Shown: positions 26,554-34,674, numbered from the stretch's first letter. The stretch: 64,000 nt of DNA from Leucobacter chromiireducens subsp. solipictus (GCF_016758195.1 NZ_QYAC01000008.1:157507-221506); one strand, 5' to 3'. Program-made: numbers and translations. The notes: generated by a model from the sequence alone, not told the origin.

Positions 26554-26599
26554 CCCTGATCTTTCACTTCCCCAGCACCCACCTTTTGAGAGCAGAGAT

Positions 26600-26836
26600 A
26601 TGAGTACCGAAATTACCGCGCCCATTCCCGGAGTCTTCTACCGCCGCCCGGCCCCGAACAAGCCACCGTTCGTTGAGGCCGGTGACACGGTGGACGCCGG
26701 GCAGACCATCGGCGTGATCGAGATTATGAAGCAGTTCACGGAGGTGCGCAGCGACGTCGCCGGCGTGCTTCGTGAGTTCTCCATTGCCGACAACGGCATG
26801 GTGGGCCCCGGCGACATCATCGCGATCATTGATTAA
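26600..26836 (+). CDS. accB: Biotin carboxyl carrier protein
   Basis: A 78-residue biotinyl/lipoyl domain protein. The biotin-accepting lysine is K44 in VIEIMKQFTEV, a variant of the usual EAMKM/ESMKM motif. The N-terminal ITAPIPGVFYRRPAP and C-terminal GPGDIIAIID complete the fold. It lacks the long Pro/Ala linker of standard AccB. It lies 46 bp after pxpA and 28 bp before the biotin carboxylase gene. It should carry CO2 from AccC to the PxpB/PxpC carboxyltransferase-like subunits; this last step is inference. Confidence 0.88.
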   Translation: MSTEITAPIPGVFYRRPAPNKPPFVEAGDTVDAGQTIGVIEIMKQFTEVRSDVAGVLREFSIADNGMVGPGDIIAIID

Positions 26837-26864
26837 CCCCTCCCGAACTCCGAAGGACACCACA

Positions 26865-28223
26865 GTGAAGAAGCTCCTGATCGCTAACCGCGGCGAAATC
26901 GCGGTACGGATCATCCGGACGGCACGCGAAATGGGCATTGGCACGGTCGCGGTGGTGAGCGAGGCCGATCGGGACTCGCTCGCGGCGCAGCTCGCCGACG
27001 AGCACATCGTCATCGGCCCGGCCCCGGCGGGCCTGAGCTATCTCAACCACGACGCCGTGATTCAGGCCGCGCGCGAGTCCGGTGCGGATGCGGTGCACCC
27101 CGGTTACGGCTTCCTGTCTGAGAACGCCGACTTCGCGCAGAAGGTTCTCGACGCCGGGCTGGTCTGGGTGGGCCCGAGCCCCGAGTCGATCCGCCTCATG
27201 GGCGACAAATCGCGTGCGCGCCAGGCCGCGATGACCGCGGGGGTCCCGGTGCTCGCCGGCACTGAGGGGGCGCTGGACCCCAGCGCCGATCTGGAGGGGA
27301 TTGCCGAGACGATCGGCTACCCGCTCGTTGTCAAGGCGTCGGCCGGCGGCGGAGGCCGGGGGATCCGTCGGATCGAGAATCGCGAGGCGCTGCGGCGCAC
27401 GGTCGAGGTTGCGCAAGCCGAAGCGCTCGCCGCGTTCAATTCGAGCGACGTGTACTTCGAGCGGTTTGTCACCCGCGCGCGCCACGTCGAGGTGCAGGTG
27501 CTCGGGGACGGGGAAACCTGGGTGCACCTGGGAGACCGCGATTGCTCGATGCAGCGACGACAGCAGAAGGTGATCGAGGAAGCCCCCGCCCCGGGACTCC
27601 CGGATGAGCTGCGCGCGCGCATGCGGGACACCTCCGTCGAACTCGCGCGGCAATCCGGGTACATCGGTGCCGGCACGGTCGAGTTCTTGTATGACCCCGT
27701 ACGCCAGGAGATCGCGTTCATTGAGATGAACACGCGTCTGCAGGTGGAGCACCCCATCAGTGAGGCGATCACCGGCATCGACCTCGTGCGCGAACAGCTC
27801 CGGATCGCGAGCGGCGAGCGGTTGGGGTACGCCCAGGAGGACATCCGCCTGGAGGGGCACGCCTTCGAGTTCCGTATCAACGCGGAGGACCCGGACAACA
27901 ACTTCCTTCCCAGCCCGGGGCGCATTGACGCGTTGGAGGTGTCGGGGGGGCCCGGGGTGCGTGCGGACTTCGGCTTTGCCGCCGGTCAGGTGGTCGTGCC
28001 CTTCTACGACTCGTTGCTCGGCAAGCTCGTGGTGTGGGATATCGACCGACAACGCGCGCTCGCGCGCGCTGCGCGCGCCCTCGCCGAAACCAACGTCACC
28101 GGGATCCGGTCGACGATTCCGCTCATGCGCCGCCTGGTGGCGCTCGACGATTTCCAGGAAGCCAACCATTACACGACCTATATCGAGTCCGTTCCCGGAC
28201 TGCTGGGAGGTGGCAAGTCATGA
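26865..28223 (+). CDS. accC: Biotin carboxylase subunit
   Basis: A 452-residue ATP-grasp biotin carboxylase. It shows KKLLIANRGEIAVRIIRTAREMG at the start, HPGYGFLSEN, the glycine-rich loop KASAGGGGRGIRRIE, RDCSMQRRQQKVIEEAPAP, and EMNTRLQVEHPISEAITGIDLV. It uses ATP and bicarbonate to carboxylate biotin on the neighbouring carrier. The GTG at 26865 fits the family start. The stop overlaps the pxpB start (ATGA). It is a dedicated copy inside a catabolic operon rather than the fatty-acid housekeeping gene, judging by context. Confidence 0.93.
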   Translation: MKKLLIANRGEIAVRIIRTAREMGIGTVAVVSEADRDSLAAQLADEHIVIGPAPAGLSYLNHDAVIQAARESGADAVHPGYGFLSENADFAQKVLDAGLVWVGPSPESIRLMGDKSRARQAAMTAGVPVLAGTEGALDPSADLEGIAETIGYPLVVKASAGGGGRGIRRIENREALRRTVEVAQAEALAAFNSSDVYFERFVTRARHVEVQVLGDGETWVHLGDRDCSMQRRQQKVIEEAPAPGLPDELRARMRDTSVELARQSGYIGAGTVEFLYDPVRQEIAFIEMNTRLQVEHPISEAITGIDLVREQLRIASGERLGYAQEDIRLEGHAFEFRINAEDPDNNFLPSPGRIDALEVSGGPGVRADFGFAAGQVVVPFYDSLLGKLVVWDIDRQRALARAARALAETNVTGIRSTIPLMRRLVALDDFQEANHYTTYIESVPGLLGGGKS

Positions 28224-29113
28224 TGCTGGATGAACACGCGCGATACAGCTGGGGCGGGGACGAGTTCCTGCTCGTCGAGATCTCGCCCGAAATGTCGCTG
28301 GAAGCAAACTTCGTGGCGAATTCGATGGCGCTGCGTCTCTCCGAACGGCAGTTGGCCGGCGTGGTCGACGTGTGCCCGGCGAATGCCTCGCTGCTCGTCA
28401 GGTTCGACCCGGACGTGCTGCCGCACGACGTGCTGGAGCGTGCCGTGCGCGAAGACGAAGCGGCCGTGAAACGGGCCGGTGAGGGCACACTCGACACCCG
28501 CATCGTCGAGGTGCCCGTTTGGTATGCGGACCCCTACACGCGAGAGACGGAGGCGCGGTTCCGCGAGGGCTACCATCAGGCACCCAGCGGCACGGACCTG
28601 GACTACAGCGCTGCGGTGAACGGGCTCTCGGGCCCGGAGGAGTTCATTCGGCGGCACCACGAAGCCCCGTGGCTGGTGTCGATGGTGGGCTTCGTCGCGG
28701 GACTTCCCTTCCTCTTCCAGCTCACGCCGCGGGAACGCCAGCTCGAAGTCCCGAAGTACCTGAGCCCGCGCACAGACACGCCGCCGCACACCGTCGGCAT
28801 CGGCGGTTGCTTCACCGCTCACTACTCCGTCCGCGGCGCGGGTGGGTACCAGATGCTGGGGATCACGCCGACACCGATCTTCGATCCCGAGCAACGTTTG
28901 GCCGACTTCGCTGACTTCATGGTGCTCTTCCGCACGGGTGACATTGTGAAGTATCGCCCGGTTGACGAAGCCGAGTACCGCGAGATTGAGGCTGAGGTCG
29001 CCGCCGGGACCTACCGCTACAAATACGCACCCGTCACGTTCACGCTCGCCGACGCGTTGCGCGACGCGGACGCATACAACCGGACGCTATTGGAGGCCCT
29101 CGATGCCGCTTGA
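28220..29113 (+). CDS. pxpB: PxpB-like protein (KipI / carboxyltransferase C-D domain)
   Basis: A 297-residue protein of the KipI/PxpB/AHS1 family. It contains VEVPVWYADPYTRE, GLSGPEEFIRRHHEAPWLVSMVGFVAGLPFLFQL and VGIGGCFTAHYSVRGAGGYQMLGITPTPIF, which are the hallmark family segments. The family includes PxpB (5-oxoprolinase) and the carboxyltransferase part of urea carboxylase. The start at 28220 overlaps accC; an ATG at 28223 is also possible. Length is longer than KipI because of an extra N-terminal stretch. It is co-translated with accC and pxpC. Confidence 0.88.
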   Translation: MMLDEHARYSWGGDEFLLVEISPEMSLEANFVANSMALRLSERQLAGVVDVCPANASLLVRFDPDVLPHDVLERAVREDEAAVKRAGEGTLDTRIVEVPVWYADPYTRETEARFREGYHQAPSGTDLDYSAAVNGLSGPEEFIRRHHEAPWLVSMVGFVAGLPFLFQLTPRERQLEVPKYLSPRTDTPPHTVGIGGCFTAHYSVRGAGGYQMLGITPTPIFDPEQRLADFADFMVLFRTGDIVKYRPVDEAEYREIEAEVAAGTYRYKYAPVTFTLADALRDADAYNRTLLEALDAA

Positions 29114-30074
29114 GATTTTGACTCCGGGGCTCGCGACGACGGTGCAGGACCGCGGTCGCTTTGGCTATTACCGCTTCGGAATTCCGCAGGGAGGCGCGAT
29201 GGATCAGTACGCCGCGACCCTGGGGAATCGTCTGGTGGGGAACACGCCGGACGAGGCCGTGCTGGAGTGCACGTACCTCGGCCCATCACTCCGCACCCAC
29301 GCGGACGCGGTGATCGCGGTGACCGGCGCGCCCGTCCAGGTGCTCGTGAACGGGGAACCCGTGGCGCACAGCGCGAGAGTGGAACTCCGGAGCGGGGATG
29401 AGCTCTCGTTTGGGATCCTGCAGGCCGGGGCGAAGTTCTTCGTGGCGGTGGCCGGGGGCATTGACGTGCCCGTCGTGCTCGGCTCCCGGTCTACGTATCC
29501 GATTGGGAAGTTGGGTGGCTTCGCGGGTCGGGGCCTGCAGGCCGGTGATCTGCTTCCCGTCGGGGAGCGCGTGCGCTCGGCGCTTCCGGAACTGAGCGAG
29601 ATCCCGGAGGCCCTGCGCCCACAGTTCTCACGCGACGTGGAGGTCCGCGTCATGCTGGGCCTGTACGACCATCTCCTGACCGCGGAAGGCCTGCGGCACC
29701 TGACCGAGAGCGAGTGGACCCTGACCCCGGTGGCCGATCGCATGGGGCTTCGCTTCGACGGACCCGGCGCGCCGTGGCAGGAGAAGGAGCAGCCCTTCGG
29801 GGCGGGGCAAGACCCCTCCAACATCACGGACGCCGGATACCCGGTGGGGTCGATCCAGATTCCCGGCGGCACCCAGCCCATCGTGTTGCACTGCGACGCG
29901 GTATCCGGCGGCGGCTACGCCCAGGCCGCGACCGTGATCAGCGCTGATATGGATCTGTTTGCTCGGCTCGCGCCGGGCGCGAAGGTGCGGTTTGCTCCGG
30001 TGACCATGGCCGAGGCGCTGCAGGCGCGTGCGGATCGGCGCGCCCGGTTCGCGCGGGTGTGGGCGGCAGGGTAG
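29103..30074 (+). CDS. pxpC: PxpC-like protein (KipA / carboxyltransferase A-B domain)
   Basis: A 323-residue protein of the KipA/PxpC/AHS2 family. Hallmarks are LEILTPGLATTVQDRGRFGYYRFGIP, GGAMDQYAATLGNRLVGN, DRMGLRFDGP, GYPVGSIQIPGGTQPIVLHCD and the C-terminal FARLAPGAKVRFAPVTM. With PxpB it forms a heteromeric complex used by 5-oxoprolinase and, in fused form, by urea carboxylase. It overlaps the end of pxpB by 11 bp and ends the operon. A hairpin (30106-30134) follows. Confidence 0.9.
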   Translation: MPLEILTPGLATTVQDRGRFGYYRFGIPQGGAMDQYAATLGNRLVGNTPDEAVLECTYLGPSLRTHADAVIAVTGAPVQVLVNGEPVAHSARVELRSGDELSFGILQAGAKFFVAVAGGIDVPVVLGSRSTYPIGKLGGFAGRGLQAGDLLPVGERVRSALPELSEIPEALRPQFSRDVEVRVMLGLYDHLLTAEGLRHLTESEWTLTPVADRMGLRFDGPGAPWQEKEQPFGAGQDPSNITDAGYPVGSIQIPGGTQPIVLHCDAVSGGGYAQAATVISADMDLFARLAPGAKVRFAPVTMAEALQARADRRARFARVWAAG

Positions 30075-30105
30075 CGTGCCATGCCGCTCGTGACCGCTCG
30101 GATGG

Positions 30106-30134
30106 TTGTGGGCCGGCTGCAGCGCGACCCACAA
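30106..30134 (+). terminator. Weak hairpin after pxpC
   Basis: TTGTGGG (30106-30112) and CCCACAA (30128-30134) form a 7-bp stem with a 15-nt loop, 32 bp after the pxpC stop. It is weaker than other terminators in the window. Confidence 0.4.
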
Positions 30135-30278
30135 GCCGCACGGGGCTGATCGAGGTGCCCGGAATGTAACGCTTCAGGGGGTGAAAGCGGCGCTGTCCTT
30201 CGCAAAACCCTGCGGATGCGCTTGGATGGGAGTCATCGGCTGTACTGATCCGGTACAGCGAAGCGAAGGAGGATTCTC

Positions 30279-30860
30279 ATGACTGGCACCGAAACTCCGA
30301 GCCAGGCACCCGTCGAGGCCCGCCTCACCGACGGGGTACGCACCGCGTTCGGCGTGGGCGGGCTCATCGCCCTCGTGCTCGGCCTGCTCATCATCTTCAA
30401 CCCCGCGAAGTCCGGCGTCGTCGCCATGCAGGTGCTCGCGGTCGTGATGGCCGCGTACGCGCTGGTCGTCGGCGTCGTGTACCTCGGCTCGTCGATCTTC
30501 AGCCGCACGCTCGGCGGCTGGGCGCGCGTGGGGCACATCCTGCTCGGCCTGCTCTACATTGCCGGCGGTATCGTCATGATGATGAACATCGGCGCCGCGG
30601 CCGTCGTGCTCGCGATGTTCCTGTCGATCACGGTCGGCATCCTGTGGCTGTTCGAGGGCGTCATGGCCTTCACCGTCGCGGGCAAGAGCGGCAGCAAGGT
30701 GTGGACGATCATTTACGGCATCATCAGCGTGATTGCCGGCATCGTGCTGCTGCTCTCGCCGCTGCTCGGTGCGGTCACCCTGTGGCTGCTGCTCGGCATC
30801 TCGATGGTGGTCATGGGCATCGTGCAGGTGATTCGCGCCTTCTCGATGAAGTCGCTGTAA
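30279..30860 (+). CDS. HdeD-family membrane protein
   Basis: A 193-residue membrane protein with about six helices of the HdeD/DUF308 family (LIALVLGLLIIFNP, ALVVGVVYLGSSIF, HILLGLLYIAGGIVM, TVGILWLFEGVMAF). HdeD relatives are linked to acid resistance in enteric bacteria; their role in actinobacteria is unknown. It has a good AAGGAGG site 8 bp before its ATG. It stands alone between strong terminators. Confidence 0.85.
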   Translation: MTGTETPSQAPVEARLTDGVRTAFGVGGLIALVLGLLIIFNPAKSGVVAMQVLAVVMAAYALVVGVVYLGSSIFSRTLGGWARVGHILLGLLYIAGGIVMMMNIGAAAVVLAMFLSITVGILWLFEGVMAFTVAGKSGSKVWTIIYGIISVIAGIVLLLSPLLGAVTLWLLLGISMVVMGIVQVIRAFSMKSL

Positions 30861-30879
30861 CCGACTCCCCCGCAATGCG

Positions 30880-30916
30880 CAGAGCGGTCCGCCCCGAACG
30901 GGGGCGGACCGCTCTG
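30880..30916. terminator. Terminator between hdeD-like gene and sseB-like gene
   Basis: A 16-bp perfect inverted repeat (30880-30895 and 30901-30916) with a 5-nt loop between two convergent genes. It starts 20 bp after the HdeD-like stop codon. Confidence 0.85.
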
Positions 30917-30935
30917 TGCGTGTATCGGGGCGGCG

Positions 30936-31448
30936 TTACTTCAGCGCCGCGACGGACTCCGCGGTGATCTCGACGCTGCTGGCCGCGAGCTCGACGTACT
31001 TCCGCAGCACGACAAGCGCCGCCGAAGCCTTGTCGAACTCCGCCGCGACGAAGCGGTCGGACGCGATCAGCGCGAGCGCCTGCTGGGCGGGAATCACCGC
31101 CCCCTTCAGCTCCTCGGACCGGCTCGCGGGGGCGACCGCTCGCAGCTCGGCCATCGAGGTGAAGATCGGGAGCACCAGCTGACCCGAGGTGGATCGGAGG
31201 GTGCGCGCCCGCGGCCCGCGCTTCTTCCCCGCGGTGCCCGTGATGTCGACCACGAGGAAGCCCTCGCGCAGGGCGAGGAGGAACGCCGCGAGGTGTTCGT
31301 AGTCCGGCGTGTCCTGGAGCGCGCGGAGGGCCGCGCGGGCCGTCTCGTTCGCGTAGTCTGCGTGGACCTCCGCGGGGATCTCCTCGTCCGGATCGGTGCC
31401 CGGATCAGGAACGTCCGCGTCGGGTTCGGGGGAGTGCGCGTCAGCCAT
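30936..31448 (-). CDS. SseB-domain protein
   Basis: A 170-residue protein with an acidic, Pro-rich N-terminal tail (residues 1 to 30) and an SseB-like domain: FLLALREGFLVVDITGTAG, LVLPIFTSMAELRAVAPAS and GAVIPAQQALALIAS. SseB domains occur in many actinobacterial cytoplasmic proteins, usually of unknown role. No transmembrane or signal segment is visible. Confidence 0.75.
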   Translation of the reverse strand: MADAHSPEPDADVPDPGTDPDEEIPAEVHADYANETARAALRALQDTPDYEHLAAFLLALREGFLVVDITGTAGKKRGPRARTLRSTSGQLVLPIFTSMAELRAVAPASRSEELKGAVIPAQQALALIASDRFVAAEFDKASAALVVLRKYVELAASSVEITAESVAALK

Positions 31449-31502
31449 GCGTCTAGCCTACGGGCTGCGACGGATCCGGTGCCCCGGCGGGGCGCGCGGA
31501 GG

Positions 31503-32129
31503 TCAGTGCGGGTCTTCGTCGTCGCCGATCCCGCGCGCCGTCATCGCCTCGCCCGTGAGCTGCGCGTGGGCCACCGAGCGGAGCACGAGCGGAACGAGCC
31601 TGGCGCGGGGGCTGCGCTCGAGCCCGCGTGCGCGGGCGGCCGCCTGGGTCTCATGGGCGATATCGAGGATGCTCGGCACCGCGCGGATCACCAGGGAGAA
31701 CGCGAACGCGACGCGTTCGGGGTGCACGCCGAACGGCCGCAGCGGCCGGAGCGCCCAGGCGACGGTGTCGAGCATGTCGTCGACCGCGGTGCTCGCGGTG
31801 ACCGCGCTCGCCGCAAGGATCAAGGCGAACAGGTCGCCCACGACCTCGACGCCGCGTTCCCAGCCGTGCTGCCACGCCTGAAACGCGAACAGCGGGACAG
31901 CGATCAGGGCAAAGCCGCGCAGCACGCGCCAGAAGTCGCGCCCGCGAAGCCCCGCGAGGAGGGCGAGCAGGATCGCGATCCCGAGCGCGATCCCGGTGGC
32001 GACCGGTCCGCGCAGCAGCACCACAGTGGTGGCGAAGACGAAGAGGCCGAGCAGTTTTGCGCCGGGGCGGAGCCGGTGCAGCGGTCCGCTTCCGGGCAGA
32101 TACGCGCCCAGGGGGCTGACCGAGCTCAC
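31503..32129 (-). CDS. bioN: Biotin ECF transporter transmembrane protein BioN (EcfT)
   Basis: A 208-residue energy-coupling-factor T component with five or so membrane helices and the coupling-helix motif ARGLERSPRARLVPL plus a downstream ARG (TARGIGDDED) typical of BioN/EcfT. The GTG at 32129 was chosen because it forms a GTGA overlap with the bioM stop; a GTG at 32141 is also possible. It couples ATP hydrolysis by BioM to biotin uptake through BioY. Confidence 0.9.
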   Translation of the reverse strand: MSSVSPLGAYLPGSGPLHRLRPGAKLLGLFVFATTVVLLRGPVATGIALGIAILLALLAGLRGRDFWRVLRGFALIAVPLFAFQAWQHGWERGVEVVGDLFALILAASAVTASTAVDDMLDTVAWALRPLRPFGVHPERVAFAFSLVIRAVPSILDIAHETQAAARARGLERSPRARLVPLVLRSVAHAQLTGEAMTARGIGDDEDPH

Positions 32130-32896
32130 GGAGCGCCCCACGGGGGCGTCGCGTCGGAGATGCCCACCGCGCTCGCCCGGTAGTGGGCGATGGCCGCGGC
32201 GGGCGGCCCGTCGAAGGCGACGCGGCCGTCCGCGATGACCAGGGTGCGGTCGGCGCGGGCCGCGAGTTCCAGGTCGTGGGTGACCACGACGAGCTGCTGG
32301 GGGAGCCCGAAGAGCAGCTCGCTGATGCGGAGGGCGTTGCGCAGGTCCAGGAGCGTGGTGGGCTCGTCGGCGACGAGGATTGCGGGATCCGTCGCGAGCA
32401 CCGCGGCGATCGCGAGCAGCTGCTTTTGTCCCCCCGAAAGCGTGTGTACGCTGCGATCGGCGAGCGCGTCGAGCCCGAACCGGGCGAGGACCGCGAGCGC
32501 CGCCTCGCGCCGCTCCGCCTTCCCGCGGATGCGACGGCGCAGGGACAGCGCGACGTCTTCCGCGACCGTCGGCATGATGAGTTGCGCGGCCGGATCGGTG
32601 AACACGAAGCCGACCGCGCGGCGCACCGCAGCCCCGTCGGTCCGTGTGTCGAGCACGGGATCGACGTCATCGGTGCCGGCGGGAGAGGTGCGGTTGCGGG
32701 CTGCGCCGATGCGGACGGTGCCACTGCTGGGCTCGACGAGGCCATTGATCAGCCGCGCAAGCGTGGACTTGCCCGAACCGTTCGCCCCAATGATCGAGAC
32801 GCGCGGCTCGGTCAGTGTGAGCGACGTCGGGTGCAGGACCGTCGTGTCCCCGTCGGGGCCGGGAACGACGACGGCGGCCTGCTGAAACTCGATCAC
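32126..32896 (-). CDS. bioM: Biotin ECF transporter ATPase BioM
   Basis: A 256-residue ABC ATPase with Walker A IIGANGSGKSTLARLINGL, a Q-loop region VGFVFTDPAAQLIMPTVAEDV, signature LSGGQKQLLAIA and Walker B PAILVADEPTTLLDL, then the H-loop VVTHDLELA. These features match ECF-type ATPases. It sits between bioY (9 bp gap) and bioN (4 bp overlap), so the three are one operon supplying biotin uptake. Confidence 0.93.
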   Translation of the reverse strand: MIEFQQAAVVVPGPDGDTTVLHPTSLTLTEPRVSIIGANGSGKSTLARLINGLVEPSSGTVRIGAARNRTSPAGTDDVDPVLDTRTDGAAVRRAVGFVFTDPAAQLIMPTVAEDVALSLRRRIRGKAERREAALAVLARFGLDALADRSVHTLSGGQKQLLAIAAVLATDPAILVADEPTTLLDLRNALRISELLFGLPQQLVVVTHDLELAARADRTLVIADGRVAFDGPPAAAIAHYRASAVGISDATPPWGAP

Positions 32897-32905
32897 CCGG
32901 CGATC

Positions 32906-33544
32906 CTACGCGGTCTGCGTCGTGCGGTCTCGCCGCGCGCGTGCCGGGAGCAGTGCGGGGAACGCTCGGTGCACGGCGGTCGCGACGATTGCCATGAGGA
33001 GGTTCTTGATGACGTCGCCCGGCCAGAAGGCGAGGTCTGCGATGAACGCCTGACCCAGGGTCAGGTCGGCGCGCCAGGACATGCCGAGGATCCCGAGGGG
33101 ATGAATGAAGAGGAAGCTCGCGGCGAGGCCCGAAAGCATGATCAGGGGGATGCTTGCGACCACGCGCGAGCGCGGGAGCCGTTCGACGAAGAACCCGGTG
33201 GCGAGGGCGGCGAGGGGGAACGCGACCAGGTACCCCACCGAGGGGCCGGCGAACGGGGCAAGTCCCGCCGAGCCACCGCTAAACACGGGGAGGCCGATGG
33301 CGCCGACCGCGAGGTAGAGCAGCACCGCGAGGAATCCGCGGCGGGCGCCGAGCACCGCGCCCGCGAGCATCACGGCGAAGGTTTGGAGGGTGATCGGCAC
33401 GGCCCCGCCGACGCTGATCGCGGGGAGCAGCGCGCAGACCGCGATCAGGGCCGCGAAGGTGGCGATCAGGGCGAGATCGGTGCCGGGGGTGCCGCGTCGG
33501 CGGGCCTGCCGGGCGGGGGGTGCGACTGCGGTGGCGTCGGTCAT
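32906..33544 (-). CDS. bioY: Biotin-binding membrane protein BioY
   Basis: A 212-residue BioY-family S component with six membrane helices and conserved segments GGAVPITLQTFAVMLAGAVLG, GAIGLPVFSGG and PSVGYLVAFPLAA. It binds biotin with high affinity at the membrane. It is the first gene of bioYMN and its start is immediately downstream of two BioQ-type boxes. Biotin import fits the presence of a biotin-dependent enzyme set at 26.6-30.1 kb. Confidence 0.94.
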   Translation of the reverse strand: MTDATAVAPPARQARRRGTPGTDLALIATFAALIAVCALLPAISVGGAVPITLQTFAVMLAGAVLGARRGFLAVLLYLAVGAIGLPVFSGGSAGLAPFAGPSVGYLVAFPLAALATGFFVERLPRSRVVASIPLIMLSGLAASFLFIHPLGILGMSWRADLTLGQAFIADLAFWPGDVIKNLLMAIVATAVHRAFPALLPARARRDRTTQTA

Positions 33545-33582
33545 CGATACTCCTGGGGTGGGTGCCGGGCGGGGAAGATCCC

Positions 33583-33618
33583 AACCTGAACAGTGTTCTG
33601 GTGAATGGTGTTCAGGTT
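33583..33618. promoter_or_regulatory. Double BioQ-type operator between bioY and bioQ
   Basis: Two boxes of the form TGAAN-N3-GTTCN are seen: TGAACAGTGTTCT (33587-33599) and TGAATGGTGTTCA (33602-33614). The whole region is also flanked by perfect 10-bp arms AACCTGAACA (33583-33592) and TGTTCAGGTT (33609-33618). This matches the known BioQ motif type of corynebacteria, TGAAC-N3-GTTAC. It overlaps the divergent promoters. Confidence 0.85.
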
Positions 33619-33635
33619 AGCGCTAGGCTGGAAAC

Positions 33636-34265
33636 ATGCGCAACTCACTCGCCGATGTCGTCGTCGCGGCCCTGCGTGTCCTGGACGCGCAGGGCCTCGA
33701 GAACTGCTCGATGCGACGGGTCGCTGCGGAGCTCGACGTGCAGCCGAGCGCGCTCTATCACCACGTCCCGAACAAGCAGTCGCTGCTCGCCCTCATGGCC
33801 GACCAGATTGTGCAGGGCGTCGGCCCCCGCACGGATCGCGCGCTCGCGGAGGTGCCCGTCGCCGCGCGTTTGGACGCGGCGCGACGGCTCTGCGGTGACC
33901 TCCGGGAAGCGATGCTCGCCGTGCGCGACGGCGCCGATGTGGTGGCGACCGCCACGGCGTTCCGTACGGGGCGCTCGCGCGTCGAAGACGAGCTGGCGAA
34001 GCTTGTCGGAGGCGACGCCGCGCGCACCCTGATGTTCTTCACGTTCGGACATGCGCAGTCCACCCAGACGCACCGGCAGGCCGCCGCGCTGGGGGCCCTC
34101 GTGGGGGAGCAGGTGGCGTCCGCGGCGCCGGTGCCCGGCGGAGAGGCGAGCCCCGCGGGAAGCGATCTCGACGCCTCCTTCGGGCGCGGGATCGAGTTGA
34201 TTCTCGGCGGACTCGTCGCACTTCAGCACGCGCCAGCGGTCGACCTGAGTGCGCCATCCCACTGA
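33636..34265 (+). CDS. bioQ: TetR-family biotin regulator BioQ
   Basis: A 209-residue TetR regulator. The N-terminal helix-turn-helix is SMRRVAAELDVQPSALYHHVPNKQSLLALMADQIV. The remainder is the ligand-binding alpha-helical domain. Its position divergent from bioY, with BioQ-type boxes between, indicates that it represses biotin-uptake genes. Family members are mainly actinobacterial. Confidence 0.88.
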   Translation: MRNSLADVVVAALRVLDAQGLENCSMRRVAAELDVQPSALYHHVPNKQSLLALMADQIVQGVGPRTDRALAEVPVAARLDAARRLCGDLREAMLAVRDGADVVATATAFRTGRSRVEDELAKLVGGDAARTLMFFTFGHAQSTQTHRQAAALGALVGEQVASAAPVPGGEASPAGSDLDASFGRGIELILGGLVALQHAPAVDLSAPSH

Positions 34266-34294
34266 GTCCTTGCGCACCGCGCGATCGCCGCAAC

Positions 34295-34323
34295 TGTACT
34301 CAGTACGTTCACCGTGTACTCAG
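34295..34323 (+). promoter_or_regulatory. Direct repeat upstream of the 65-aa gene
   Basis: TGTACTCAG occurs at 34295-34303 and 34315-34323, 20 bp apart, and the first copy lies in the palindrome GTACTCAGTAC. It is a possible operator for the small stress-type gene at 34398. Confidence 0.35.
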
Positions 34324-34397
34324 AAAGCGTTGCGTTTTCTCTCAGAAAAGCGCGAAACACTGGGGGTCCACCAACGGAAACGAAGGGGGCAACACCA

Positions 34398-34595
34398 ATG
34401 GGATTTCTTGAAGACGCCAAGCACAATGCTGAGGCAGCGGCCAAGAAGGTCGGCCAGGCCGTCGAAGACGGGGTCGATAAAGCCAAGGACAAGATCGATG
34501 AGGTGCGCGCGGAGGCCGATGTGAAACGGGCCGAAGCAGAGCGCGACGCCGTGAAGGCGCGCAACGACGTCAAGGACGAGCTGCGCGAGCACTAG
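34398..34595 (+). CDS. Small Lys/Glu/Ala-rich coiled protein, 65 aa
   Basis: A 65-residue, almost entirely helical and highly charged protein (MGFLEDAKHNAEAAAKKVGQ, then repeated KAKDKIDEVRAEADVKRAEA). The composition and MGFLEDAKHNAE start resemble small CsbD- or antitoxin-unlike stress proteins of actinobacteria, but I do not recognise a defined family. It has a GAAGGGGG-type ribosome-binding region upstream and a strong terminator downstream. Confidence 0.6.
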   Translation: MGFLEDAKHNAEAAAKKVGQAVEDGVDKAKDKIDEVRAEADVKRAEAERDAVKARNDVKDELREH

Positions 34596-34634
34596 TGCCC
34601 CTTCGGATCGCTTGGCGATCCGCTCCGCCTGAAC

Positions 34635-34674
34635 CGACACCGCCCGCCCCGATTCCTCGGGGCGGGCGGTGTCG
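34635..34674 (+). terminator. Terminator after the 65-aa gene
   Basis: An 18-bp perfect inverted repeat (34635-34652 and 34657-34674, TTCC loop) about 40 bp after the stop codon. Confidence 0.85.

Noticed and set aside
26865..28223. Reading this biotin carboxylase as the housekeeping acetyl-CoA carboxylase subunit
   Set aside because: It is coupled to pxpB/pxpC and a short BCCP in a catabolic operon with its own PucR regulator; housekeeping actinobacterial carboxylases are usually fused BC-BCCP chains.
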